Below the pieces are notes generated by a model, which was not told where the DNA came from, did no database searches, and was given only the letters and a program-made list of their open reading frames with translations. Shown in pieces: positions 26,086-34,253 of a stretch of 64,000 nt of DNA. A program made the position numbers and the translations under genes. The stretch covers positions 98,879-162,878 of the forward strand of contig NZ_JPUA01000043.1 of the NCBI RefSeq assembly GCF_002211105.1. The letters run 5' to 3'. The DNA is from Halomonas campaniensis (lineage in GTDB: Bacteria > Pseudomonadota > Gammaproteobacteria > Pseudomonadales > Halomonadaceae). Positions within the stretch are counted from its first letter, which is position 1, and each line of letters begins with the position of its first letter.

Positions 26086-26493
26086 GTGCCCTTACATCGC
26101 GGCCATCACGCACAAGCCCAGGTTGCCTTGGTGCTGTTTTGCGTAGGGCCTTACCGTGCTGCTCTGGAAGCATGCCATGTGCTGGCCATGACCGATCACC
26201 CTACGGCACTGCGCACCGCCAATGCTCAAACGCTGCTCTATGAAGGTGGAGACCATGACACCTCATCTAACCGCTGGCTCACCCTGCGCGACGCTCAAGC
26301 AGCCAGCGACAACAACAGCATTTGGCAACTGGGCGTGAGCGGTGACGTAACGCTTCAGCAACTGCCGGCCAATACGCTCTACCCGCTGCCTAAACTGCTG
26401 CTTTCCCGCCGATTCTCAACGGCGCTATGCGGGTTAACCTTCGACCAGCAGCAGCTAGTACTGCTACTGGATGCCCACAAGCTTAACCCCTAG
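26086..26493 (+). CDS. Short, divergent CheW-like protein (probable second coupling protein)
   Basis: A 135-residue frame that opens with GTG one base after the cheW stop. The opening VALVLFCVGPYRAALEACHVLAM and the closing GLTFDQQQLVLLLDAHKL fit the first and last strands of a CheW domain, but the middle is shortened and lacks the usual LRG segment. Wsp systems carry two CheW proteins (WspB and WspD), so this is probably the degenerate second one. No ATG is available at the proper place; the GTG start is inferred from close coupling. Confidence 0.6.
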   Translation: MPLHRGHHAQAQVALVLFCVGPYRAALEACHVLAMTDHPTALRTANAQTLLYEGGDHDTSSNRWLTLRDAQAASDNNSIWQLGVSGDVTLQQLPANTLYPLPKLLLSRRFSTALCGLTFDQQQLVLLLDAHKLNP

Positions 26494-26512
26494 CTTTCTC
26501 AGCCCCCTGCTC

Positions 26513-27718
26513 TTAGCCAGCCAACCACAAGCAGCTAATGGCATCACCCTCGGCTATGTTGCTATTGGCCGGAATGACCGCAAAGGCATCGGCGCTAATA
26601 CAGGATGAGAGCACGCCGGAATTCTGGTCATTAAAGGCGGTCGCCGTCACCCCGCTTGGCGTGAACTCAAGCGTCACACGCATATAGTGCTCACGTGGGC
26701 CGGTGGAGGTAGCAAATCCCGCTTTCGCGGTTACCGCTGGCAGCGATGTTAGCGCCGGACAGCCCAGCATTGCGCCCAGTAAAGGGCGTAAAAACAGCCA
26801 GGCGCCGACAAATCCCGATACCGGATTGCCTGGTAAACCAACAAACCGCGCCAGGCTGCCGTCATTGCGAGGCAAACGACCCAGTGCTAGCGGCTTACCG
26901 GGGCGAATCGCCAGCTTCCACATATCGAGCTGACCAATCGCTTCCAGCGCAGCTTTGACATGATCCTCTTCACCGACGCTCACGCCGCCAGTGGTAACTA
27001 CCAGGTCTGCCTCAGCAGCGGCGGCCGTTAACAGCGCCACGGTGCGTGTGTAGTCATCCGGCACGCTAACGGTACTCACCACCTCGGCGCCAAAGTTCTC
27101 TAACAGACGCCTAAGCATCGGTCGGTTTGAGTTGTACAGCTGCCCAGGCTTGAGCGGGGTGCCCGGATCGATAATCTCATCACCCGTCGAAAGCAGCGCC
27201 ACACGGGGGCGTCGGCGCACGCTGACCTGGGTAATACCCTGGCCCGCCAAATGGCCCAGTGCCGCCGCTTCGAGCCGCTCACCGGCGTTGAGCAGCACGG
27301 AACCGCTCTTCACGTCGCGTCCTTTACGGCGAATGTTATCGCCTGCTGGTACATCTTCAGGCATCAGAGCACGTTCACCATCGACCTCTACCCGCTCCTG
27401 CATTACCACACAGTCGGCGCCGGGAGGAATCTCACCACCGGTAAAAATACGCGCACAGCTGCCGGGGGCAAGCGCTTTAGCCTGGGTGCCCGCCGCAATA
27501 CGTTGACTCACCGGCAGCCACCGCCCAGCATCGGATGAACGCAGCGCGTAGCCATCCATCGCGCTGTTATCGAAGGGTGGCACATCCAGCTGTGCGGTGA
27601 CGGCCTCGGCCAACACACGCCCTCCGGCGGCTTCCAGCGGAACGCTCTCTGCACCTAGTTCACTTACATCTGCTAACAGCGCCTCAAGCGCGGCGGATAT
27701 CGGCTGCAAATCAGCCAT
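26513..27718 (-). CDS. moeA: Molybdopterin molybdotransferase MoeA (copy 1)
   Basis: A 401-residue enzyme that inserts molybdate into adenylylated molybdopterin. Typical segments are FDNSAMDGYALRS, ARIFTGGEIPPGADCVVMQE, LSTGDEI, VVTTGGVSVGEEDHVK, RPGKPLALG and [11 protein letters not shown]. An earlier in-frame start would add 34 unrelated residues, so the ATG at 27718 is chosen; it overlaps the end of moaB by eight bases and has a G-rich ribosome site. A second, different moeA lies at 38963. The gene ends about 20 bases from the convergent CheW-like gene. Confidence 0.94.
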   Translation of the reverse strand: MADLQPISAALEALLADVSELGAESVPLEAAGGRVLAEAVTAQLDVPPFDNSAMDGYALRSSDAGRWLPVSQRIAAGTQAKALAPGSCARIFTGGEIPPGADCVVMQERVEVDGERALMPEDVPAGDNIRRKGRDVKSGSVLLNAGERLEAAALGHLAGQGITQVSVRRRPRVALLSTGDEIIDPGTPLKPGQLYNSNRPMLRRLLENFGAEVVSTVSVPDDYTRTVALLTAAAAEADLVVTTGGVSVGEEDHVKAALEAIGQLDMWKLAIRPGKPLALGRLPRNDGSLARFVGLPGNPVSGFVGAWLFLRPLLGAMLGCPALTSLPAVTAKAGFATSTGPREHYMRVTLEFTPSGVTATAFNDQNSGVLSSCISADAFAVIPANSNIAEGDAISCLWLAG

Positions 27719-28232
27719 GCTGCCCCCGGCCTGGGATGACCAGGTTGGCGAAGTTGCAGGGTTTGTGGCGGCTATCCAACTGCTCGGCCAGAATACCGTC
27801 CCATCCGGTGCGGCAGGCACCGGTTGAGCCGGGCAGGCAGAACACTACCGTGCCGTTGGCTAAGCCGCCGAGGCAGCGGCTTTGAATAGTGGAGCTGCCG
27901 ATTTCCTCACCGCTTAGCTGACGAAAGCGTTCGCCAAAGCCTTCGATGCGCTTATCGAGCAGCACCGAGATGGCTTCCGGCGTGGAGTCGCGGCCAGTAA
28001 AGCCGGTGCCGCCGGTAGTGATCACTACCTGCACATCCGCCGCGGCGATCCAGTTCGCGACCACCGCGCGAATACGATAGACATCGTCAGGCACGATACG
28101 CTTTTCAGCGAGCGTGTGACCGGCGTTGGTTAGCCGCTCGACCAGGGCTTGACCACTGCGATCCGTCTCTTCCGTGCGGGTATCCGAGACCGTGAGTACC
28201 GCTATGTTGAGGGGCACCATTGGCTCACTCAT
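27711..28232 (-). CDS. moaB: Molybdenum cofactor biosynthesis protein MoaB
   Basis: A 173-residue protein of the MoaB/Mog fold, which binds and adenylylates molybdopterin. VSDTRTEETDRSG, ITTGGTGFTGRDSTPEAI, GFGERFRQLS, EEIGSSTIQSRCLGG and FCLPGSTGACRTGWD follow the E. coli MoaB pattern. The ATG at 28232 with agggtg upstream is preferred to a GTG three codons earlier. It lies six bases after the DUF1244 gene and overlaps moeA, so the three form one operon. Confidence 0.93.
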   Translation of the reverse strand: MSEPMVPLNIAVLTVSDTRTEETDRSGQALVERLTNAGHTLAEKRIVPDDVYRIRAVVANWIAAADVQVVITTGGTGFTGRDSTPEAISVLLDKRIEGFGERFRQLSGEEIGSSTIQSRCLGGLANGTVVFCLPGSTGACRTGWDGILAEQLDSRHKPCNFANLVIPGRGQHG

Positions 28233-28237
28233 TGACG

Positions 28238-28570
28238 TCACCCTTGTTTGGCTGCTTTCTTTTTGGCGTGGTGTGCTTCCCAGGCCGCCATTTGCTCAGG
28301 CGTAGCGGGCGGCTGATAAAGCTCCTTCCACTCGCTGTAAGGCATACCGTAAACGTACTCACGTGCCTCTTCGTAGTTGAGGCTTTCATCTCGCGCTTCA
28401 GCGGCACTCACCAGCCATTTAGATAAACAGTTACGGCAAAAGTCCGCCAGAATCATCAGATCGATATTCTGGACGTCTTTGTTATCGTCCAGATGCTGTA
28501 GCAAACGCCGAAACGCGGCGGCTTCAAGCTCGGTGCGCGTGGTTGGGTCTAACTCATCAAACGCTGACAT
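28238..28570 (-). CDS. DUF1244 domain protein
   Basis: A 110-residue helical protein of the DUF1244 family, with ADFCRNCLSKWLVSAAE and YEEAREYVYGMPYSEWK as its conserved core. The CRNC cysteine pair may bind a metal, but no function is established. The ATG at 28570 has gagagg eight bases ahead and is preferred to one five codons upstream. It leads the moaB-moeA operon; this may be chance or hint at a tie to molybdoenzymes. Confidence 0.85.
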   Translation of the reverse strand: MSAFDELDPTTRTELEAAAFRRLLQHLDDNKDVQNIDLMILADFCRNCLSKWLVSAAEARDESLNYEEAREYVYGMPYSEWKELYQPPATPEQMAAWEAHHAKKKAAKQG

Positions 28571-28629
28571 AACCGTTCCTCTCATACATGGCTTGGGTTA
28601 TTTAATAATTTAAGGTGAAGCATAACAAA

Positions 28630-28653
28630 AGACACCGCCGAAAGGCGGTGTCT
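28630..28653 (-). terminator. Intrinsic terminator of the formate dehydrogenase operon
   Basis: A perfect 10-bp stem AGACACCGCC / GGCGGTGTCT with a four-base loop lies about 20 bases after the stop of the cytochrome subunit. On the minus strand it is followed by TTTGTTATG. It separates the fdh genes from the DUF1244-moaB-moeA operon. Confidence 0.85.
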
Positions 28654-28673
28654 TAGCGACCATTAAATGCTTA

Positions 28674-29774
28674 TTAACTGGTTCGCGTTGCCGTCGGCTC
28701 ACTGCTGCCGCCAGATGACTTGCGTGCCGCCACCTCTTGTTCCGATAGCGTTTGGTCTTTGACTTCTTCGTACCAAAGATTATGGTGCTCTTTGGCCCAG
28801 GTCTCATCCACATAGCCCGTGGTCATACCTTCTAGCGCGCCTTCGGTACCCAGTGTGCCGATATAGATATGCCCGAGGGAAACCGCCGTAAGCCCCAAGG
28901 CCCCCACAGCGTGAATAATATTGGCCCACTGCATGGTGTCACGGCTCTGGTCAAAATTGGGGAAGTCGAGCACAAAACCGCTGGCAACCACTAAGATGCC
29001 CACCGTCGCTAACAGCCAGTACCAGGCTTTTTCACCACCGTTGGCAAAACCAGCATCCACATGCTTTTTGCCAATCATACCGCCGCCTTTCTTGAACCAT
29101 ACCCAGTCGTGCTTTTTGGGAATATTGTCTTTGATCAAGCTGACCAGCAGGATCACCAGCAGAATGCCAAAGATCGGCCCCAGGTAGTTATGCAGCACTT
29201 TTGTCGCCGCAATCATCCAGGCCCAAATCCCATCGCCAAACAGTGGACGGAACACGAATTTACCGAACAGCAGCGTCATCCCGGTCAGCGCCAAAATGAT
29301 AAATAGCGTTGCTACCGTCCAGTGCAGCGCGCGTTTCATCAGCGTCCAACGCAAGAGCAGACGCCCCGTGCGCGGCGCCTCAAGCTCTTTACGCCCGACA
29401 ATGAAGTAGAACAGCGCGATCAGCGCCGCCATGCCAAATACCGCGATCAAACCAAACGGCGATACCCAGCGGTTACGAATCTGCCGCCAGGTTTCACCGC
29501 TTGAATTGATCAGGCTGTAGTTACTGTCAGCGCGTGAATCACGGTAATTGGGCCCAGTTTCTCCACTACGTACCTGGCGCCACTGGTCGGCGGTAATGCC
29601 GGGGGCTGCAGTGGTCATCTCGCGATCAGGATCCGCTTGGGCAACGGCCACTTGCGTGAAACCGAGGCTTAGCACCAGAGCAAGCGCCACCAACATAAAG
29701 CGCCAAATACCCAGGGCGAGCCCTTTACCTGAGCGCGGCACCCCACCGGGTGCCTGTGCAGTCAACAGGTTCAT
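28674..29774 (-). CDS. fdhC: Formate dehydrogenase cytochrome b556 (gamma) subunit
   Basis: A 366-residue membrane protein. A signal-like segment (about 25-47) precedes a periplasmic stretch and about five membrane segments. Histidines in MKRALHWTVATLF, KVLHNYLGPIFG, NIIHAVGALG and SLGHIYIGTLG fit the heme b ligands of FdnI-type subunits. It passes electrons from the periplasmic dehydrogenase to quinone. It is longer than E. coli FdnI because of the N-terminal extension, a form seen in the Fdh3 type of other proteobacteria. A ggagg ribosome site precedes the ATG. Confidence 0.92.
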   Translation of the reverse strand: MNLLTAQAPGGVPRSGKGLALGIWRFMLVALALVLSLGFTQVAVAQADPDREMTTAAPGITADQWRQVRSGETGPNYRDSRADSNYSLINSSGETWRQIRNRWVSPFGLIAVFGMAALIALFYFIVGRKELEAPRTGRLLLRWTLMKRALHWTVATLFIILALTGMTLLFGKFVFRPLFGDGIWAWMIAATKVLHNYLGPIFGILLVILLVSLIKDNIPKKHDWVWFKKGGGMIGKKHVDAGFANGGEKAWYWLLATVGILVVASGFVLDFPNFDQSRDTMQWANIIHAVGALGLTAVSLGHIYIGTLGTEGALEGMTTGYVDETWAKEHHNLWYEEVKDQTLSEQEVAARKSSGGSSEPTATRTS

Positions 29775-29785
29775 GACACGCCTCC

Positions 29786-30400
29786 TTACCCTTTATGGGC
29801 AGCATCATAGGCTAGGTTGTCGGCACTGGCCTGAGGGTTATTAGACCAGGCGCCATCTTTGTGCCCGCGATGAACCACGCGCTGACGGAAGATATCGGCC
29901 ACGTCTTGGGCATCACCGGCAAGCAGCGCTTTGGTGGAGCACATCTCAGCACACAGCGGCAGCTTACCTTCGGCAATGCGGTTGGAGCCGTACTTCTGAT
30001 ACTCCTCTTCTTTGCTTTCGGCAGGGCCGCCCGCGCAGAAGGTGCATTTGTCCATCTTGCCGCGCTCACCAAAGGCATCCTGCTGGGGAAACTGCGGGGC
30101 GCCAAACGGGCAGGCGTAGAGGCAGTAGCCACAGCCGATGCAGAGGTCTTTGTCGTGCAGCACGATGCCGTCATCGGTTTTGTAGAAGCAGTCGGTGGGG
30201 CACACCGCCATACAGGGTGCGTCGTCACAGTGCATACAGGCCACTGAGATAGACATTTCACTGGCTTCACCGTCGTTGAGCGTGACCACGCGGCGGCGCT
30301 GAATGCCCCACTCAACATCGTTGGCATTTTTACACGCGGTGACGCAGCCGTTGCATTCGATGCAGCGCTCGGCGTCACACATAAATTTCATTTGAGCCAT
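29786..30400 (-). CDS. fdhB: Formate dehydrogenase iron-sulfur (beta) subunit
   Basis: A 204-residue ferredoxin-like subunit with four cysteine groups: CDAERCIECNGCVTACK, CMHCDDAPCMAVCPTDC, CIGCGYCLYACPFGAP and later CTFCAG with CAEMCSTKAL. These bind up to four [4Fe-4S] clusters and wire the catalytic subunit to cytochrome b. It lacks the C-terminal membrane anchor of E. coli FdnH, as in the shorter Fdh3 form. A gaggag ribosome site precedes the ATG. Confidence 0.93.
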   Translation of the reverse strand: MAQMKFMCDAERCIECNGCVTACKNANDVEWGIQRRRVVTLNDGEASEMSISVACMHCDDAPCMAVCPTDCFYKTDDGIVLHDKDLCIGCGYCLYACPFGAPQFPQQDAFGERGKMDKCTFCAGGPAESKEEEYQKYGSNRIAEGKLPLCAEMCSTKALLAGDAQDVADIFRQRVVHRGHKDGAWSNNPQASADNLAYDAAHKG

Positions 30401-30476
30401 GGTGTTCTCCTCATGCCGGTGCGGGATGGCTCCCGCACCGTCGTGCTGTCAGGTCGGTCGCGACTTTTTTCTAAGC

Positions 30477-33329
30477 TTACGCCCGCTCAATGCGGCAAAT
30501 GGTGCACTTGGTCTCTTGCATCAGTGTCACCGGATCGTAGCCGTAGGTGGTCGCGGTATTGGCCGCCTCACCGATGATGTACGGATCAGACCCATCCGGG
30601 TAACGGTCACGCAGGCTTTCGCCCTGGAACATGCCGCCAAAGTGGAACGGCATAAACGCCACGTTACGATCGACGCGAGGCGTGACCAGCGCTTTGACTT
30701 TGACACGGCCACCTTCAGCGCCTTCCACCCAGACATCGTCGCCATCTTTGATGCTGAGGTCGTTGGCGTCCGCCGGGTTGATCTCGACGAACATCTCCTG
30801 CTGAAGCTCAGCAAGCCACGACATGGAGCGCGTCTCTTCACCGCCGCCTTCATACTCAACCAGTCGCCCAGAGGTGAGAATCATTGGATACTCACCGGTG
30901 TTGTCGCGATCCTGAATGGTTTTGTACATGGTCGGCAGACGCATGATGGAGTCGAAGTCGTCCCAAGTAGGGAAGCGTTCAACCAAATCGCGCCGCGTGG
31001 TGTAGAGCGGCTCACGGTGCTTCGGCACCTGGTCGGGGAAAGTCCAGACCACGGCGCGTGCCTTGGCGTTGCCGTAGGGCGCACAGCCATGCTCAATGGT
31101 GACACGCTGGATACCGCCAGAGAGGTCGGTTTTCCAGTTTTTGCCTTCCGCCGCCTGCTTCTCTTCGGCAGTCAGGTCGTCCCACCAGCCTAGGTCTTTG
31201 AGCAGTTGGTCATTGAACTCTGGATAGCCGTCGTCGATATCGCCGCCAACCGGCGCTGACCCTTCCGCCAGAAGGTTGACGCCATCACGCTCGATACCAA
31301 AACGAGCGCGGAAACCCATGCCGCCTTCCATCACCGGCACGCTGGTGTCGTAAAGATTAGGCGAGCCTGGGTGGCCGAACTCAGGCGTGCCCCAGCAGGG
31401 CCACGGCAAGCCGTAGTAGTCACCATCCGCCGGGCCACCCTCTGCACGCAGGTTCTCGAAGCTGAAGGTGTGCCAGTTTTTCTGGTGCTCTTTGAGTCGC
31501 TCGGGGCTTTGCCCGGTGTAGCCGACCGTCCACATACCGCTGTTGATTTCGCGTAGAATATCGTCGATGAGCGGCTCGTCACCGTTCATCTGATAGTTCT
31601 TGACCAGCTCATTACCGAAGCCCAGCTTACGAGCAAACAGGTACATGATTTCGTGGTCGGGCTTGGACTCGAAGAGCGGCTCAATCACGCGGTCACGCCA
31701 CTGAATCGAACGGTTAGTCGCGGTGACGCTGCCAGTGGTTTCGAACTGGGTGGCCGCTGGCAGCAGATAGACGCCGTCGCTGCGGTCGTGCATAACGGCA
31801 GCAACGGTGGGATAAGGGTCAACGATGACCATCATCTCAAGCTTCTGCATGGCTTTTTGCATTTCGACGCCGCGGGTCTGGGAGTTAACCGCGTGGCCCC
31901 AGTAGAACATCGCTTTCAGCGCGGTACGCTGAGAGATGTTCTCGTCCTCTTCGAGCACGCCGTCGACCCAGCGGGAGACCGTAATACCGGCGGTGTACAT
32001 CGGCTTGCCGTCGGCATATTCGGTATCGTCATAGCGGCCTTTTAGCCACTCGTAGTCGAGATCCCATACCTGCGCCCAGTGCTGCCAGGCGCCTTCCGCC
32101 AAGCCGTAGTAACCCGGCAAAGAGTCACAGCCAAGGCCAAGGTCAGTTGCGCCCTGGACGTTATCGTGGCCGCGCAGGATATTAGCGCCGCCGCCCGCCA
32201 CACCGATATTCCCCAGCGCCAGCTCAAGAATGCAATAAGCGCGGGTATTGTTGTTACCGGTGGTGTGCTGGGTGCCGCCCATACACCAGACCACACAGCC
32301 AGGCCGGTTGTCGGAGAGGCGTTTGGCAACATCGTACATCTCGGCTTCGGGAACGCCGGTGACTTCTTCTACAACGCTGGGCGGGAAGTTGGCGACTTCA
32401 GCGCGCACTTCATCCATACCGTAAACGCGCTGATTGATGTACTCGTTATCTTCCCAGCCGTTTTCAAAGATGTGCCACAGCAGGCCCCAGATATAGGCGA
32501 CGTCAGAACCGGGGCGTAGACGCACGTACTTGTTGGCCTTGGCGGCAGTCCGGGTAAAGCGCGGGTCAGCGACGATGATGTCGCAATTGTTGCGCTCTTT
32601 GGCGATCAGAATATGCTGCATCGCCACCGGGTGCGCTTCACTGGGGTTAGAGCCAATGAACAGAATCGCCTTGCTGTTATGCATATCGTTGAGCGAGTTG
32701 GTCATCGCTCCATAACCCCAGGTATTTGCCACGCCCGCCACGGTAGTGGAGTGGCAGATACGCGCCTGGTGGTCGGTGTTGTTGGTGCCCCACAGCGAGG
32801 CAAGCTTGCGCATTAAATACGCCTGCTCGTTGCTGAACTTCGCCGAGCCCAGCCAGTAAACGCTGTCCGGGCCGTGCTCTTCGCGCAGCTCAAGCAGTTT
32901 GTCGCCAATCTCGTTAATGGCGTCATCCCAGCTCATACGCTCCCACTCACCCGCTACCAACTTCATTGGGTACTTGAGGCGCCGCGTGGAGTGGCCGTGC
33001 TGGCGCAGCGAAGCGCCTTTCGCGCAGTGCGCACCACGGTTGATGGGGTGATCAAAAGCGGGTTCTTGCTTGGTCCAAATGCCCTCTTGAACTTCGGCAT
33101 ACACGCCACAACCCACTGAACAGTGGGAGCAGATGGTGCGTTTGGTCTCGACCGGGGAATCCAGCACGGGTGTCTTATCGGCGGCTTCTGAGCGCTGCAT
33201 CATCGGCGCGCCCATGAAGCCAACGGCGGCCACTCCGCCGGTGGCTGCACCACTGCGTTTAAGGAACTGGCGGCGGGAAATACCCAGCCCGGAGGCCTTG
33301 GGGGTGTCTGTTTTGCGAGTTAAGCGCAT
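30477..33329 (-). CDS. fdhA: Formate dehydrogenase catalytic (alpha) subunit, cysteine type
   Basis: A 950-residue molybdenum or tungsten bis-MGD enzyme oxidising formate to CO2. A Tat signal (SRRQFLKRS, Arg19-Arg20) shows export to the periplasm. Cys67, Cys70, Cys74 and Cys102 bind the [4Fe-4S] cluster. The metal ligand is Cys192 in ARICHSTTVAGV, where E. coli FdnG has selenocysteine; the following His193 is kept. The C-terminal MGD-binding domain begins near YPMILTSGRLVEYEGGG. An aggaga ribosome site precedes the ATG. A small Tat protein, a TorD-like chaperone and an iron-sulfur protein precede it in the same direction. Confidence 0.95.
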   Translation of the reverse strand: MRLTRKTDTPKASGLGISRRQFLKRSGAATGGVAAVGFMGAPMMQRSEAADKTPVLDSPVETKRTICSHCSVGCGVYAEVQEGIWTKQEPAFDHPINRGAHCAKGASLRQHGHSTRRLKYPMKLVAGEWERMSWDDAINEIGDKLLELREEHGPDSVYWLGSAKFSNEQAYLMRKLASLWGTNNTDHQARICHSTTVAGVANTWGYGAMTNSLNDMHNSKAILFIGSNPSEAHPVAMQHILIAKERNNCDIIVADPRFTRTAAKANKYVRLRPGSDVAYIWGLLWHIFENGWEDNEYINQRVYGMDEVRAEVANFPPSVVEEVTGVPEAEMYDVAKRLSDNRPGCVVWCMGGTQHTTGNNNTRAYCILELALGNIGVAGGGANILRGHDNVQGATDLGLGCDSLPGYYGLAEGAWQHWAQVWDLDYEWLKGRYDDTEYADGKPMYTAGITVSRWVDGVLEEDENISQRTALKAMFYWGHAVNSQTRGVEMQKAMQKLEMMVIVDPYPTVAAVMHDRSDGVYLLPAATQFETTGSVTATNRSIQWRDRVIEPLFESKPDHEIMYLFARKLGFGNELVKNYQMNGDEPLIDDILREINSGMWTVGYTGQSPERLKEHQKNWHTFSFENLRAEGGPADGDYYGLPWPCWGTPEFGHPGSPNLYDTSVPVMEGGMGFRARFGIERDGVNLLAEGSAPVGGDIDDGYPEFNDQLLKDLGWWDDLTAEEKQAAEGKNWKTDLSGGIQRVTIEHGCAPYGNAKARAVVWTFPDQVPKHREPLYTTRRDLVERFPTWDDFDSIMRLPTMYKTIQDRDNTGEYPMILTSGRLVEYEGGGEETRSMSWLAELQQEMFVEINPADANDLSIKDGDDVWVEGAEGGRVKVKALVTPRVDRNVAFMPFHFGGMFQGESLRDRYPDGSDPYIIGEAANTATTYGYDPVTLMQETKCTICRIERA

Positions 33330-33353
33330 GGCAAATCTCCTGGCATTCCGCCG

Positions 33354-33554
33354 TCAGTCACGCAGCGAGGCGTAATAAGCACGGACGTGATCAGTCTCAC
33401 GGTAGTTAACCGACTGTTTTTCGTTTTTCACCGGGGCCGTTTCGGCCTGGGCCAGAGTGACATGGCCGACAGCCGCTGCAGCGCCAGCAGCAGCGGTTCC
33501 CAATCCAACGGTTTTCATAAACCGGCGGCGCTCAGCGTTGTGTGACGGTTGCAT
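33354..33554 (-). CDS. Small Tat-signal protein of the formate dehydrogenase region
   Basis: A 66-residue protein that is mostly a Tat signal: ERRRFMKTVGLG, then an alanine-rich hydrophobic run ending near TLAQAETA, with only about 30 residues left for the mature part. Small Tat-targeted proteins of this kind regularly precede fdhA in Fdh3-type clusters and may be an extra subunit or maturation factor. The ATG at 33554 has aggag six bases upstream and is preferred to one six codons earlier. Confidence 0.82.
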   Translation of the reverse strand: MQPSHNAERRRFMKTVGLGTAAAGAAAAVGHVTLAQAETAPVKNEKQSVNYRETDHVRAYYASLRD

Positions 33555-33634
33555 GGGTTTCTCCTCTTGCATGCTTTTTATGCGGGTCTTTTTATGCTGT
33601 TTTTGCTTTTGCTGTTTCTTTTATGAAGCCTGCG

Positions 33635-34249
33635 TTACGGCTCAAGAATACGCACTGGCGTATGGCCCGCATCAACCCTCAAGCGAGCCTGTTCACTCTC
33701 CATAAAAGCGCCACCCAACTCCCCCAGCGCTGCATAGAAAGCGGTGTCTACCTGCCCAAGGTCGGCAAAACAACTGACCGCCCAAGGGGCTAAATGTTGG
33801 TCAAAGAAATAGCGCTGCTCGGCGCTTTCGGCGTCAATCAGCATCGCCATCACTTCACACAGGGCCGCCAAATGATCTTCAGGATCCCGAGTATGCTCAC
33901 TGCGTTCAAAACCGAGCACTTTTAGGTCTTGGCGCAGCGCCACCAGCGCCGCTTCCATCAATTCGCCGTTGCGGTACCAGGAGGCATAGGGCACTACCTC
34001 ACCTTGAATTACACCAACCAGGTGGCGAAAGTGCGCTCGCTGCAGTCCCTCAGTACTCGCACCGTTGGCGGCGACAGCCAACGCCTGCCAGCACTCTGCC
34101 AAGCGGCTGCCATCTTGCTCGATAGCTAGTTCAGCCAACCAGTCAAGTAACTCAGTATCCGGCGGTTGGCGCAGCAGCGTGGCTAACAGCCGGTAGATAT
34201 CGGCGCGTAGCGCATCGGCTTCTTTGAGCGTGGGCAGTGCATCCGTCAT
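33635..34249 (-). CDS. TorD/DmsD-family molybdoenzyme chaperone
   Basis: A 204-residue all-helical cytoplasmic protein with the family features YRLLATLLRQPPDTELLDWL, PYASWYRNGELMEAALVALRQDL and EDHLAALCEVMAML. Such chaperones bind the Tat signal of a molybdoenzyme until the cofactor is inserted; here the client should be the alpha subunit and perhaps the small Tat protein. It starts a few bases after the upstream iron-sulfur gene. Confidence 0.88.
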   Translation of the reverse strand: MTDALPTLKEADALRADIYRLLATLLRQPPDTELLDWLAELAIEQDGSRLAECWQALAVAANGASTEGLQRAHFRHLVGVIQGEVVPYASWYRNGELMEAALVALRQDLKVLGFERSEHTRDPEDHLAALCEVMAMLIDAESAEQRYFFDQHLAPWAVSCFADLGQVDTAFYAALGELGGAFMESEQARLRVDAGHTPVRILEP

Positions 34250-34253
34250 CGGC

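Noticed and set aside
30399-31193. 264-codon plus-strand frame opposite the formate dehydrogenase alpha gene
   Set aside because: It lies fully inside a well-supported gene on the other strand, resembles no family, and is explained by GC-rich codon bias.
30477-33329. Selenocysteine in formate dehydrogenase
   Set aside because: The frame has no internal TGA and the position holds Cys192, so it is a cysteine enzyme.
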